This document shows positions 33,590 through 44,644 of a DNA stretch of 64,000 nt, piece by piece; the first letter of the stretch is position 1, and every line of letters starts with the position of its first letter. Origin of the DNA: Pseudoips prasinana (lineage: Eukaryota; Arthropoda; Insecta; Lepidoptera; Nolidae). The position numbers and the translations under genes are program-made. Below the pieces are notes generated by a model. It saw only the letters and a list, made by a program, of their open reading frames with translations. It was not told the DNA's origin and made no database searches. The stretch spans positions 28,760,948 to 28,824,947 of the forward strand of contig OX621236.1 in the NCBI GenBank assembly GCA_951640165.1, read 5' to 3'.

Positions 33590-34141
33590 TAGTGTCGGTT
33601 TATAACAATAACTTTTTAGGTATGGCCCCTAAGATATATAATAAATTACCAACCCCTATTCTTTCCGAAACTGATCTTCTAAAATTTAAAAAGAATTTGT
33701 CTAATTTTTTAATACATAAGGCATACTATACAATAACAGAATACTTATTGGATAAAACATAGTTGACATTGATTTTTCATATTTCCAATGTTTTTATGTT
33801 CCGACTTGTGTGTCAATTACGTAATTTAATTGTTATTTAAGGTATATATAAATTATTTAAGGTGACATTAATTTAAGTACATTGTCTTTTTTTTATAATT
33901 TCTGACATTTTGACATAATGGTAAGCATGTATTTCTTAATTATGACATTAATTTTGTAGTATTTATTATGGTAATGACATTTCTTTTTATATATTATTTT
34001 CTAATTTACTATTAATTATGTCATTACATCTTTAAAAATTGCATGCCCTCACCGGCTAGACATAGTGATCTTCACATTTGTATGACACCATAAAATGTAA
34101 TAATGTACCTGTGTTTGCAATTAATAAATTGATTTGATTTG
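33590..34141 (+). mobile_element. LINE-B 3' end
   Basis: Encodes the last ~55 residues of a non-LTR polyprotein (NNFLGMAPKIYNKLP, then FKKNLSNFLIHKAYYT and a stop at 33762). A ~375-bp 3' UTR follows and ends in aataaattgatttgatttgt. Related in protein sequence to the C-termini of LINE-A and LINE-C but a distinct family. Strongly 5'-truncated. Confidence 0.75.
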
Positions 34142-34344
34142 TTTCCAGTGAAACGGGATGCTGTAGCTGGGTTAGAATGACAAACCTAAGACCTTTGGAA
34201 TTTGACAGATTGTATCAGTATTGATAGGTGCTTCTTTATTGTGTACCTTCTGTAGATGTTTAATTACCGTATTAACGAACAGTACTAAGGCCATTCATAT
34301 TAAGGGTTTTAATGAGCTCACAGCTAGATGCTCTCACTGGTCCG

Positions 34345-34565
34345 TGAGTGATTGGCGAAGACAAGCAACTAGGCTTTCGGTCAGGCCATAGATGGGTGAC
34401 CGCCAAAGTGGTTTAATTCTGAGCGTCTCCGTGCTTCGGAGGGCACGTTAAGCTGTCGGTCCCGGTTGTAGCCATTAGGCAACAGTCGTTAAGTCATGTC
34501 AGAGGCCTAATGGGCGGCTTGAACAACTCTGACACTAGGGTACCCACTGCCCACACGATAAGTAA
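34345..34565 (+). mobile_element. SINE with 5S-rRNA-like head, second copy
   Basis: aagcaactaggctttcggtc, aggccatagatgggtgaccg, ccgtgcttcggagggcacgt and cactgcccacacgataagta occur in the same order and spacing as in 20252-20482. The 3' end 'cacacgataagtaag' is shared. Two copies support a real family. Confidence 0.7.
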
Positions 34566-34600
34566 GTAATGAGCTTAGTTCTTTAACTTTTAATAATACT

Positions 34601-34867
34601 AAAAACCTGGAACCTTATTTACACACGGCCATCGAATCTCAAACTATAAAAAGCAGACCTTGTACTATGGAAACCAGATAACTGATATACTACATATCAT
34701 ACTTTTCTTTTGAAAATACATAGTTATATGGATAATTACACTCAGACTCAGGCCTCAAGACAAACAGTCATGTTCATGCACTCAACTATCTGTCCTGAGT
34801 GGGACTCGAAACCACGACCTGCGGCGTGAAAGGCAAGTATTTACCAACCACGCCAACCGGCCCGTCG
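34601..34867 (-). mobile_element. tRNA-derived SINE, type A
   Basis: Minus strand: head ggttggcgtggttggtaaat, B box gtggtttcgagtcccact, body to gattcgatggccgtgtgtaa. An extra ggcctcaag interrupts the opposite-strand block (cagactcaggcctcaagaca), a small local insertion. Confidence 0.85.
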
Positions 34868-34880
34868 AACTATAGTAATA

Positions 34881-35257
34881 ATGTCCTCCTAGCCGAATTT
34901 CGGCCACGGCGGTCAGTCTCAACAGAGATTAGCCATCTGCGCGGGACATATTATAGTGCTCAAGTGTGTGCGCAAACACAGGAGCACTTTCTATTCCATC
35001 ACTCTCATGATCCGATGGGACGCCTATGCGACACGACCGGAAAGAGTTCAGGTACAGGACCGACGGCTTTACGTGCTCTCCGAGGCACGGGGGTATAATA
35101 CCGCCTACTTCCAGACTTCGGGCTGATGCTGAGATTTTTTTCTTTTTACAGAAAAGTCCCAAAATCACTTTTTGGCCCGACCCGGGATTTGAACCCAGGA
35201 CCTCGTTCTCTGCGGGTGAACACGCTACCGCTAGACCAACGAGGCAGTCAACTATCC
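34881..35257 (-). mobile_element. tRNA-derived SINE, type C, with target duplication
   Basis: Bounded by the 13-bp direct repeat aactatagtaata (34868-34880 and 35258-35270), a target-site duplication. On the minus strand a tRNA-like head (cctcgttggtctagcggtag, gcgtgttcacc, then a B box like cctgggttcaaatccc) is followed by an agattttgggacttttctg-like stretch and the body ending ttcggctaggag. The older copy is at 118-406. Confidence 0.88.
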
Positions 35258-35365
35258 AACTATAGTAATATGCCTCATACGTCAACACACAGCGGAAAAA
35301 AAACATTTAACTTTTTTTAAATCTTTTTTTTTAATGCATTATTAATATGGCAATACTAAGGGAAG

Positions 35366-35600
35366 TTTGCACAGAAGAAGGGGAAAGAGGTTAGAGCACT
35401 TGATACGACATGACACCTTTATGAAGAAAATTATTCAAGGCAAATTAGAGGCAAGGAGAGGACGAGGAAGACCAAGAAGGACCTATATGGATCAGATAAA
35501 GGAAAAGATAAATGTAATGTCGTATCAAAGTCAAAGCGCCCCCCGAAAGCCGAGACGATTGGAAGAACCTCCACCGACAAGAGCATAGCTCTTAAATAAG
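35366..35600 (+). mobile_element. LINE C-terminal fragment, type H
   Basis: Reads KRLEHLIRHDTFMKKIIQGK, then [19 protein letters not shown], the recognisable C-terminal motif of RTE-like endonuclease/reverse transcriptase elements. After about 35520 the frame decays, but ccaccgacaagagcatagct matches the LINE ends at 54.77 kb. 5'-truncated. Confidence 0.75.
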
Positions 35601-35670
35601 GGAAGTTTAGCAGGCAGTCGAAATCAGTCACTTTGGTTTGAAACTTGTATTTGAATAGGCTATCGTTGTA

Positions 35671-35805
35671 CAGACGCCAGCACATCAAGCTACTCAAATC
35701 TGTCAAATTTCTTTTATAGATTTTCAACTTTATCACAAAAGCATAAAGTTCACTTTTAATTGGGGAATTTTGATAAATTGGGGTAGCTTGATGTGCTGGC
35801 GTTTG
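35671..35805. mobile_element. Mariner-type MITE
   Basis: 135 bp, TA on both sides (35669-35670, 35806-35807), termini CAGACGCCAGCACATC and GATGTGCTGGCGTTTG. Third copy of the family seen at 2126 and 4511. Confidence 0.85.
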
Positions 35806-36095
35806 TACTAGCATAAGTTAGACATGCCAACGTCAATGTTAATATCTAGGTAACAGTGTCGTCTAATAGAATATTTGCGATTAGGTGAAGTATATAACTT
35901 TAAGCCGAAAACGAGAGCTTCAATCCACACAGTTGGTAATCACACTTTCTCTCAAATGATACAAGTTTGGTGGATTTTACAGCCATTGAACAGTAAGCTG
36001 GCTAGCCAAGTGGATGATTAGTGGGGTAATTCTAAAAAGTAGTAAGTAAGTTCTCTGAAATAAGGAAATCTGCTCAAATGGGGACTTATAAACTA

Positions 36096-36282
36096 CTAGA
36101 TGTGCACCGCGATTTTACCTGCCTTAAACTTTATAAATGATAGCCTGTGTTTTTTTATTTATTTACCATAAATAAATTAATAATTCGGATATATGAGCTA
36201 TATTACTAGTACTAGTTTTTGCGTGACAAAAAAATCCATACATCTATACTCACAAACTTTCGCATTTAAAATATTAGCTGAA
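36096..36282 (-). mobile_element. Helitron, type A, degraded
   Basis: Minus-strand 3' end CTAG at 36096 with worn hairpin (caccgcgattttacctgc), then the family body (aactttataaatgatagcct, ttcggatatatgagctatat, tactcacaaactttcgcatt). The 5' end is eroded near 36282, directly before a hairpin. Confidence 0.7.
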
Positions 36283-36288
36283 TTAGTG

Positions 36289-36333
36289 GGCATTCATATA
36301 TTTCAGGTTAGATACCTGAAATATATGAATGCC
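36289..36333. repeat. Perfect hairpin, 20-bp arms
   Basis: 36289-36308 (ggcattcatatatttcaggt) and 36314-36333 are exact reverse complements around a 5-nt loop (tagat). It begins seven bases after the eroded 5' end of the Helitron. Confidence 0.95.
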
Positions 36334-37101
36334 TAAAAGTTACACGAATTAATGGATAACGCTAAACTCGTAGCTGAATTCTGGGCTTATTTAATTAAGA
36401 TTGCCATCGAATATCGGGTTGTTATTAAACTTCACCCTCAATTGCATAATAAATAACGAACTAATCCGAATTTGATTGAATTATATCGATAAGTTCAGAA
36501 AACTTTTATTGGCGGTACGAAGTTCGCCAGGTTAGCTAGTATAGTGATAAATTATATATATATATATATAACGGAGAAACGAGGGTATCGTTGTCTTTAG
36601 TCATGATGACGTCAGCAAGACTGACGTCACTATTATCTGCACGTTGGTTATCCACTGAAGGTTGTTTACTCGTGGCGATAGTAAAACCCAAAATATGTTT
36701 CGTGAAGTTTTATTCCATAACAATCTTCGATACAAGGTGATCCGTACGGTCCGACGGCTCGAGCGAAAGTGATTTGTACTCAACACGTCGGCCGTATTTA
36801 TACGAAATGTGCGGCGACAAACATGTTACGTATTTTCTTTGTACGATGAACGAATGTAAATTAAACTATTGAAATCATCAATTGTACAAATGTTAAGATG
36901 GTTTATAAATCGTAACTTGATTTTTAACACTAAATTCATTAAGTTTAACTAACTATTTAAGAGTAATTTAAACAAAGACTTAAAACTACTCCTATGACGC
37001 ATTTGTTTTTGGTTAATTAATGTTGTTGCGCCGATATATATTATATATATAAAAAGTTATTCTTCATAATAAGACGTTGTCTCAGCTGTTGCTTATGGAG
37101 A
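36334..37101. other. Intergenic stretch, nothing recognised
   Basis: AT-rich with a short (TA)n run near 36549-36570 and a stray ggttagctagtatagt resembling a Helitron end near 36530. The minus-strand frame at 36601-36786 is unsupported. Confidence 0.4.
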
Positions 37102-37147
37102 AACTTGGAATATCGTATGTCAATTATGACGTACGACATTCCAAGTT
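37102..37147. repeat. Hairpin, 21-bp arms
   Basis: 37102-37122 and 37127-37147 are inverted arms with two mismatches around a 4-nt loop (atta). Both mismatches are transitions that keep G-T-type pairing in RNA. Confidence 0.85.
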
Positions 37148-37204
37148 CTGATATTAATGGTTTTCATGGTATAATGGCTAATAGACACTCTTCTAACCTA
37201 ATCT

Positions 37205-37640
37205 AAGAAAATGAAAAATGAAAATGAAAAGTCATTTATTCCGTTAAAACATTACATTTGTGTGGAATCGTCATTTTTTTTACCCTACCGTGCAGTGCAT
37301 GACGTGGCAGCTACTGAGAAACACTGCCAGAAAACTCAGTAGGAATCCTTTTTTTAAATATTTATTTCTTACATAAAATAACATTGTATTTAAATGTGTT
37401 AATTTAGAGCGACTCAATCCCAAGTTGTTCTGTCACTTAAATAATCAGAAGTTTTGTAGAAAGCCCTGCTACACAATTTGGCTTTTATAATTCTTTTAAA
37501 CTTATTCATAGACATTTCTCGGATATAATTGGGAAGTTTGTTATAGAATCTTATACATTGCCCCACAAAAGAGTTACTTACTTTGTGGAGACGGGTGGTA
37601 TGTAACACAAAGTTATGCTTATATCTAGTATTAATATTAT
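37205..37640 (-). mobile_element. LINE-C 3' end, minus strand
   Basis: Encodes the C-terminal 64 residues (SFVGQCIRFYNKLPNYIREM..KFKRIIKAKL..to a stop at 37414) of a Jockey/CR1-like polyprotein. The 3' UTR contains attcctactgagttttctgg and ctgccacgtcatgcactgca and ends in a tttcat-rich tail. Same family as 27870-28172 but with a better frame. Confidence 0.8.
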
Positions 37641-38029
37641 GAGTATCACTGCTTTTGCAGAAGGAGTCTTTATATTTAGGTATGCATATAAATTAGATTG
37701 TCATATATATACTGACATGCTACAGTCAGAATGTTAATCTCTTTAAACTTCTCTCTCAAAGATTCTCGCGGACCAAGTTTATATATCGCTAAGACAAACT
37801 ACATTCGTTTTTCTCCAAGTCAAATATCAATCCAGGTGCAATTTGGAATTTAAATTCCGAAGTGCGCTACCAACCGGTAATCAGGTAATGTCTCAAACCT
37901 AGAAACTAGCATACAAGGGTTTTAGTCACTTAACGGGGCGGGGTTTGTACTCTATTCTATAAAAAAGATTATTTTCATTTATTTCAAGTAATAAATAGAA
38001 TATTTTTAGGCTGGCAAAAAAATATTAAA
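37641..38029. other. Unassigned sequence between LINEs
   Basis: About 390 bp, AT-rich. The first part may still be diverged LINE-C coding sequence; no motif remains. Confidence 0.35.
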
Positions 38030-40252
38030 CACGCACTTTAATCATTAAAGCAATTATTTTTGGTAAGGCAGGGGGAATGCCTTCGCATGCCACCCGCAAA
38101 AAGTGTCTGCGGGTGGGTATGTCGGACTTGCACCGACTAAACCTACCTGCCGTGGACTTCTTTTGGCGCCTGATGGGGGAGTCCCGGGAACGCGGGTATG
38201 CTGCTCCGGTACCCCCCTTTTGCGCCATGTCCCAGATGGTCGGGACACGTACCCTGGGAGGGCTCCTTTGGATTGCCCTCCCCTATTGCCGACTCCTGCC
38301 AGTACGGCACAGCGACTGCGCCACAACAGATCGCTGTCATCCCGGAGCCGCTTGTACGTGGCGGCAGTTGAGGACACTTCTCATACTGCCACCGCGGCCC
38401 CGAGGGGAGTTGGGCTAACGGCTGCCGCCGCCACCCCGACGCCTCCTCCACCTACGAGAGGGATCGGCTCGTTCCCGATCCCGTTCGGCGGCCTCCTTCT
38501 GCAGCAAAACTGCCTCACAAAAGGAGACCACGGCGTCCCATTTGGTGGAGTCGCCAGCCAGCATCGCATACACGACTGCTGGTGGCGAAAGATCCCGTCC
38601 GATCTCAGCGACCAGGACTCGTCTCTCGGCCTCCCAGGCCGGGCACTCCTCCAGCGTATGCTGGGCAGAGTCCAGGTCGCTCCCGCAATGGTGACAATGT
38701 GTCGTCACTTCTCGGCCGATCCGGCACAGATACTCACCGAAACACCCGTGTCCGGTGAGTATCTGTGTCAGTCTGTAGGTGAAGTAGCCACCCTTCCTTC
38801 CCACCCAGGCCTCGAGGTGAGGCAGGATAGCACCGACGGCACGTTGTCGGCGCAACTCCAGCCGTGCGCGCCACTGCGTTAGTACGCGCCGGTGTGCATC
38901 CCGCCTATAGGCAATGAGCGTCTGCTCTGGCGCCTCACCGCTCTCCCGGCGGACGCGGATCTCGGTGTAAACCGTCGCGTTGACTGCCGCCAGGAGATCA
39001 AACGGCGGGAAGCGTGCCAGGAGTGCCGCCGCCTCAAAGGATACCGTCCGGTATCCTCGTGCGATCCGTATGGCCACCACACGCTGCAGGCTATTCAAAA
39101 TAGCCCTGCAGCGAGAGGCGCCCGTCAGGCGTTCAGACCAGACGGGCGCCCCATAAAGGACCATGGATCGCACGACACCTCCGTAGAGGCGGCGAACTTC
39201 TTCCCTGGGACCCCCGAGGTTCGGCGAAAGCCGGTGTAACGCACCGGTTACCCGGCGCACTCGGGGGGCCAGACGCTCGAAATGCTCCTCGAAGCCCCAT
39301 CGGCTGTCTAGGGTGAGGCCCAGGTACTTCATGTACCGCCCCACCCTGACCTCTGCGTCACCTACACGCATCGACATAGGTACTGGGTGGTTCCACCCTA
39401 CGGCGTAAGCCGTGGAACCATAGCGCCTCGGTCTTGTGAGGCGCTACCCGAAGGCCCAGTCTCAAAATGGCCGTGACGACACACGCAACTCCGAGTTCGG
39501 CGAGCCGTACCGCCCGCTGGAAGCTTACCTTCCGTGCTATGACGAGCGTGTCGTCCGCATAGCAGACGACGCTCACTCCGGGAGGGAGGATATCTGGATC
39601 TCAATCCCGTTCCGACCGACGAATTTAATCGTCCTGTCGCGCAAATATGCCCCGACTATACCACAGAGATAGGGAGGCACATTATGATGGACCAGTGCCT
39701 CCCGTATCGCCCACCAGGGGACGGAGTTGAAGGCGTTGACGATGTCTAAACTCACCGCCAACGCCACCCCCCCCCCCCCCGCCCGAACGGCGGGCTCCGA
39801 CAGGGCGCGGACACGATTAATCGCGTCCAGCGTCGAACGTCCCTGCCGGAAACCGAACTGGTTGTCCGATAAGTCGGGGCCAATGCGCGACAGATGCTCG
39901 CTGAGTCGGGTGGCTATCACACGCTAAAAGAGCTTACCCGCCTCGTCCAGCAAGCAAATTGGTCGGAACGCCGAAGGAGAATCGGCGGTCCTGCCCGGCT
40001 TGTGCAATAGCACCAGCCTTGCCTCTTTCCAGCAGGTGGGGAACACGGCACTACGGAGGCAGCTGGTGAACAGTTGCCTCATCCGGTCCCCCAGGACTGC
40101 CAGAGCGCAAACCCACGCCCTGCCCGGTATCCCATCCGGGCCAGGGGCGGTATTTCGGGCCGCAAGTCGCCGTACTGCTCGGTCCAACTCCCCCTCCGTC
40201 ACCTCCAACTGGTCGTCCCAATCATGGTACGACGGTGACGGAGGGTGCCCTT
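38030..40252 (-). mobile_element. R1-like LINE, 5'-truncated and broken
   Basis: Strikingly GC-rich against its surroundings. On the minus strand the order is RT N-terminal part (40208-39924), RT core (39920-39573), active-site segment with YADD (39576-39358), and C-terminal domain (39377-38415). A ~380-bp 3' UTR follows and ends near 38030. The C-terminus carries the zinc-knuckle CHHCGSDLDSAQHTLEEC (CX2CX8HX4C) typical of R1-clade elements. No 28S rDNA was seen at either flank, so it is not at the classical R1 target. Confidence 0.85.
38415..40250 (-). pseudogene. R1-like reverse transcriptase, disrupted
   Basis: Reading 5' to 3' on the minus strand: a frame with APGPDGIPGRAW and FRPICLLDEAGKLF is stopped by TAG just before RVIATRLSEHL. 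The next frame has FGFRQGRSTLDAINRV and LDIVNAFNSVPWWAI. It then jumps from GRNGIEIQISSLP straight to PPGVSVVCYADDT with a frame change, so the GVPQGS region expected between them is missing. A further frameshift near 39375 precedes MKYLGLTLD and the C-terminal domain. At least one stop, two frameshifts and one internal deletion make it non-functional. Confidence 0.85.
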
Positions 40253-41149
40253 AAAGGACCTAATAAACAAAATATATTATATGAAATGGTTCAGTGTCTA
40301 AACAATTATGAAACTAGGACAATCACCGCCCAAACGAATTAATTAAGAAAACCTTCAGTTTGTTAAAAAATATTAAAGATAAACTCAAGCTTTTGACTGA
40401 CATATCCATACAAAGGTACATTTTGAATGAAAAATAAAGTAACTGAAACTTAGATATAAAATTTGATATAGATGGTCGTGGGCATCAGCTACTTATTTTA
40501 AGCACTTGGTGGTTTTTTTTTACACATAAATCTCTTTACTATCCCAAAGATCGAATGATCGAAAAACGTAAAAACTTGAACAAACTACCAAGTAGCCCAT
40601 AAAACTAAAAACATTTGAGTGTTTTTCTTTTGGCCAATTTAATTCCCGCGACGGGATTTATATGTACGTTTTATAAGTAACTGTAGGCGAACTAATTAAA
40701 ATTATAAAAAGTTTGAATCCAAATTTAATTAGTTTTTTTTATTTAAGAACCTAACTAGTCAATTTGAAATTATTAGTCCCATGCAACCATATAGTCTTGG
40801 AAACGAAGGGGCTTTTTGTACGAAGTCCTCGTAATAAACAATCAGTCGATGGAACTTTGCTATGTTGTAATATAGTATGCAGCCTGTAGATATATATGCA
40901 AAAAAATATTCCAAATTTAGTTTATTTTTTTTATAAAAGAACAAAACCCACCCGTCTAACATAAATGTATCCTTAATTGCGGAACTTACACAATTCTGAA
41001 AAACGTATCACACCCGAACTCTAAAATAGTAATAGTCAAAAACAGAACGGGCCCGTGAGGTAGTAGTAGTGAGGCAAGTACTATGGCGATCTGCTGGTTC
41101 AGATGCCTTCGGGATCTTGTAGCTATGTAGAAGTTTTGAACCAAAGGCT
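40253..41149. other. Intergenic stretch, nothing recognised
   Basis: Returns abruptly to AT-rich sequence. No frame or repeat is supported. Confidence 0.45.
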
Positions 41150-41690
41150 TTATTTATTTATTTCTCTCCTTAACATCTATCGTTACAGGTCTTGACCTAA
41201 TGCGATAGTGTTGGTATTAAAACAAAATGTTTAACTAATTATTCATGCAACTAACTACCTTTAACAGGATCTTTACGAATTCACTCAAATTACATGAGAA
41301 TATATCCACTTTTTCGTACTTCATTAATTAATCTAATTGCTCGGGTGAGTGAGGTTTTTGCCAGTAGATTGGTCCTAGCCACCGGTACGGCAAGCAGTTG
41401 TGGACGCCGCCTTTTCCACACGTAATGGTCCGGCACCTGTAGTCTAAGTTGACGCAGAACCCCTGGATTGTGTGCCTCACCACGCAATAGCTTTACCACA
41501 TACGCGGCCAGAGTAAAGTTCCGTCTCACCCTGAGTTCATTGTACCCGACCATACCAAGTACAAATAGTGTAGGGTACATTAGCGGGTAAAACGGATATA
41601 CACCATACAACTTGCAGTACAGATGCCTAACAAATTTATTCTGGATGCGCTCCAACATGTCACTGTACTGCGCTTCATATGGTCCCTATA
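41150..41690 (-). mobile_element. Jockey-like LINE C-terminal fragment, type E
   Basis: On the minus strand a frame of about 130 codons (from ~41683 to the stop at 41290) contains MLERIQNKFVRHLYCKLYGV, GYNELRVRRNFTLAAYVVKL and TSLTRAIRLINEV, a recognisable C-terminal region of a non-LTR element. A ~120-bp 3' UTR ends in an (AAAT)n tail, seen as tttatttatttatttc at 41151-41166. 5'-truncated at ~41690. Confidence 0.8.
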
Positions 41691-42180
41691 TAAGTGAATT
41701 GTGATCCAACTGACTTATATAGTTTATATTATGGTTTCCCGTAATTATAGTTTCTTTACTTTTTCTATGATGTTTCACGTTTCATAGACGTCTGTCGTCG
41801 CATGACGGATAAATCGATTCCTCTTCTCATGTGTGAACTATTTTCAAACCTTTTGTTTTTAAACATTTATTTTTAAATGTTTTTTAATTTAGACGAACGG
41901 AGGTCTCACGACCGTGGAGATCGTCACAGTACCTTAACCCTGCGCCACACCTGCAGTCGATTATGAATTTACTCGATGATTTACTCGAGTTAGAATCGAT
42001 GCCATCCTCTAATTTTCGTTTCTGCCTTTTGTCGGATCCAATAAAATCGATATCTGTAAAATGAATAAGGTTCGAAATCCAAATTTATAATAAATGAAGT
42101 TATTGGTAATTTACTATTGAATCGCATCGACTCGACAGAAAATTTGATTAGTTGATTGCTGATGAAAATTAAATTGACTG
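41691..42180. other. Intergenic stretch, nothing recognised
   Basis: AT-rich; no supported frame or repeat. Confidence 0.45.
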
Positions 42181-42425
42181 CCACAGGTCGTGGGTTCGAT
42201 CCCTACCCAGGAAAAAAAATTGTGTGATCAGCACAGTTATTTGTTCCGTGTCTGAGTATAATTTGTATATAATATGTATGTTTTTAGAAATATATATGTA
42301 AGTAAAAAAAATATATGTTCATCAGTTATCTAGTTACTGTTGCCATAGTAGGTATATACATAAGAGAACTAGATGAACTATGCAGAGCCTATACAGGCTC
42401 ACTTGGGGATCAGATGGCAGTATTA
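42181..42425 (+). mobile_element. SINE, type A2, lacking the A-box half
   Basis: Begins at the B box (gtcgtgggttcgatcccta) and continues through ttgttccgtgtctgagtata and cagttatctagttactgttg to gggatcagatggcagt. A ~50-bp stretch (ggtatatacataagagaact..) interrupts the body near 42350-42400. The 5' half of the tRNA-like head is absent. Confidence 0.7.
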
Positions 42426-42440
42426 ATATCTATATATATC

Positions 42441-42682
42441 TAGGGACAATGTCACACAGATCATCCTAGCCCCAAACTAAGCATAGCTTGTACTATGGGT
42501 ACCAGGCGACGATATACATACTTATATAAATAGATAAATACTTATATACATTGAAAACATCCATGACTCAGAAACAAATATTCATGCTCATCACACAAAT
42601 ATTTGCACTTACCGGGATTCGAACCCAGGACCATCAGCTTCGTAGGAGCACTACCAACGAGGCTACGGTGACCGACAAAGTG
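42441..42682 (-). mobile_element. tRNA-derived SINE, type B
   Basis: Minus strand: ggtcaccgtagcctcgttgg, B box cctgggttcgaatcccgg, family body, and an end at gtgtgacattgtccctagat. Nearly complete and close to the copies at 17291 and 46496. Confidence 0.88.
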
Positions 42683-42825
42683 TAGTGTAGTGTAGTGCAG
42701 TGTGTTAGTTGTCTCAAGATTATTTTATTTATTTAAATAAATAAATAAAATCGTTTATTTCATTAACCTATATTCTGGCAAATAAACATTTTCATTTCAT
42801 TTCATTTCATTTCATTTCAACATTT
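42683..42825. repeat. Simple repeats (TGTAG)n and (ATTTC)n
   Basis: gtgtagtgtagtgtagtgca at 42681-42700 and a run of five or so atttc units at about 42790-42820, with A/T-rich filler between (aataaataaataaa). Confidence 0.85.
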
Positions 42826-44644
42826 CGCATATAACATAGTGTGGCTAGAACCACCCAGGAAGCATATTTATAATAAACAATCTGTGGCATTACATTCTGC
42901 ATTAATTGTCTACCAATCTTCCACACGCATGGTCTGTTTTGACATTATTTTCTTTAAATTGCTTTGGGTGAATAACATCGTCGGTATTCCTTCATTTCGA
43001 AAACCTTGATGTGTCTATTACTATCTATTAATGAGTATAAATCCAAGATTCAATACCACTAATAATCATTTCTTTAGACTTTATTTAACTTTCCTGTATG
43101 GAATCACTGAAGAGTGACATGACACAAGTGGCCTTGTGATAAACAGAAAACTAAACTTCAAATCAAGCGCTTGCGCTTTTCCTTCATAATTAATGAGAGG
43201 GGAAAGATGATACAGGTGGAAAGAGGATAGGCGCAGGACTTACGGCTTCTTCGACCCGACGATAATTTTCCTTGCCCAAAAATCCATGTTATTGGAATCA
43301 CTTGAATATAATGGAACCTGGGACCTAGATATCGGCGATTGAATGCGCTACTAATAGATTAACAAGGCTATTATACTCAAAACAAAGTATATTAAACATT
43401 ATGAATTATATATATATAGCCTATGTGTTATTCGGATATATAAAGGTATATTTCTACAAAGTTTCATCATAAAATTCGGTACTATTTGCGTGAAAAAATT
43501 ACAAACATTCTTACATCCTTACTACGCGATTTTAACAAAGCGTATTTTACCATTTCATTTATATTACCATTATGCTTGTAAAAGCGTTGTTGTTTCCTAG
43601 GTATCGCAAATTTGAAATCAATCTGTTCAATCCCGATAAATTACAGATCAACTTAGCACCGAACTTTCGGGCTTCAAGCATTCTGTGAGTGACTTCCAAT
43701 TCCATTCTGACATTTAAGTGCCGACATGTCATCTGGCTCATAATAGAAGGGTTTATTCTCGATAAAAGAAAGACAGAACGGTTTTTAGGATTTGCGTAAT
43801 TAAATCCGTAGGTAGGCATTGCAAAAATAATGAGTTCTCGGTATCGTTTTACAAAATAAAAAGTATATTCTTTACGCTACACAAGTAAGTAGGGTGGTGT
43901 TTTGTCTTTTTAAATTTGGATTTAGACCGTACAGCGCTCCAATCTTTCTTAATATAGAAGCTCAAAACAATGTTGTTCAAAGCATGTAGTCACAGTTTCA
44001 AAGGTGTCAAGTCATAAGAAAATTATCATACAGTAATTTCCTACAACTTTTAAATATTTCAATGATTCAAAGAGCTGACTTCAATGTCGAATGATGAAGA
44101 TCCGTACCTTAAGGAACACTGGTATTTAGAAATCCAACATGGACATTCATAGTTTCAGTAACAACATCTCTCAGACAACGTTCTGAAATTGCAACCTTAA
44201 CATTACGGCAGTCAGACAATTAATAATCATTGTGCATTTCTGGTAAGAAAATTCACCAGATCATGCACGAATGCACGAAACGCCTCTTTCCAGCTGTATC
44301 ATCTTTCCCCTCTCATTAATTATGAAGGAAAAGAATGTGCAACTATGTTTAGACCTCCGCTCTATAATATGCCGGCGCTGAAGGCTAGACTTCGTATTTC
44401 ATTTTTCACAAATTCAAATCAAAAGCCTCTTCGTATTAAAAGTGTACAATTTCCAAAAATATTCGAAATTGAGTTAATATGCGGAAACGTTTGGTAACAC
44501 CAGTATTTTTCTCTTGAATACTGAAAAAAGAGCATATAATTGTTCACTACGATATTATTTTACTTACCAGTTAATATTGTATGTTTCCAAATATGTTGGA
44601 ACTTACTATATACCTAATATATACTTAAATTGGTATGAATTATA
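42826..44644. other. Intergenic stretch with a Helitron relic
   Basis: Near 43410-43530 the blocks tagcctatgtgttattcgga, ctacaaagtttcatca and tgcgtgaaaaaattacaaac are the interior of a type A Helitron on the minus strand, with both ends lost. Elsewhere nothing is recognised. A 'tttcccctctcattaattat' at about 44305 is an inverted echo of 43187-43207 (ataattaatgagaggggaaa). Confidence 0.5.

Noticed and set aside
34799..35588. Several overlapping frames on both strands
   Set aside because: They fall within the type A and type C SINEs and a LINE C-terminal fragment; only the LINE-derived frame has meaning.
38103..38882. 259-codon plus-strand frame in GC-rich DNA
   Set aside because: It lies antisense to the clearly recognisable R1-like C-terminal domain and 3' UTR; high GC alone keeps the antisense frame open.
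42681..42825. CRISPR-like repeat array
   Set aside because: The repeats are uninterrupted simple-sequence units without spacers, and the genome is eukaryotic.
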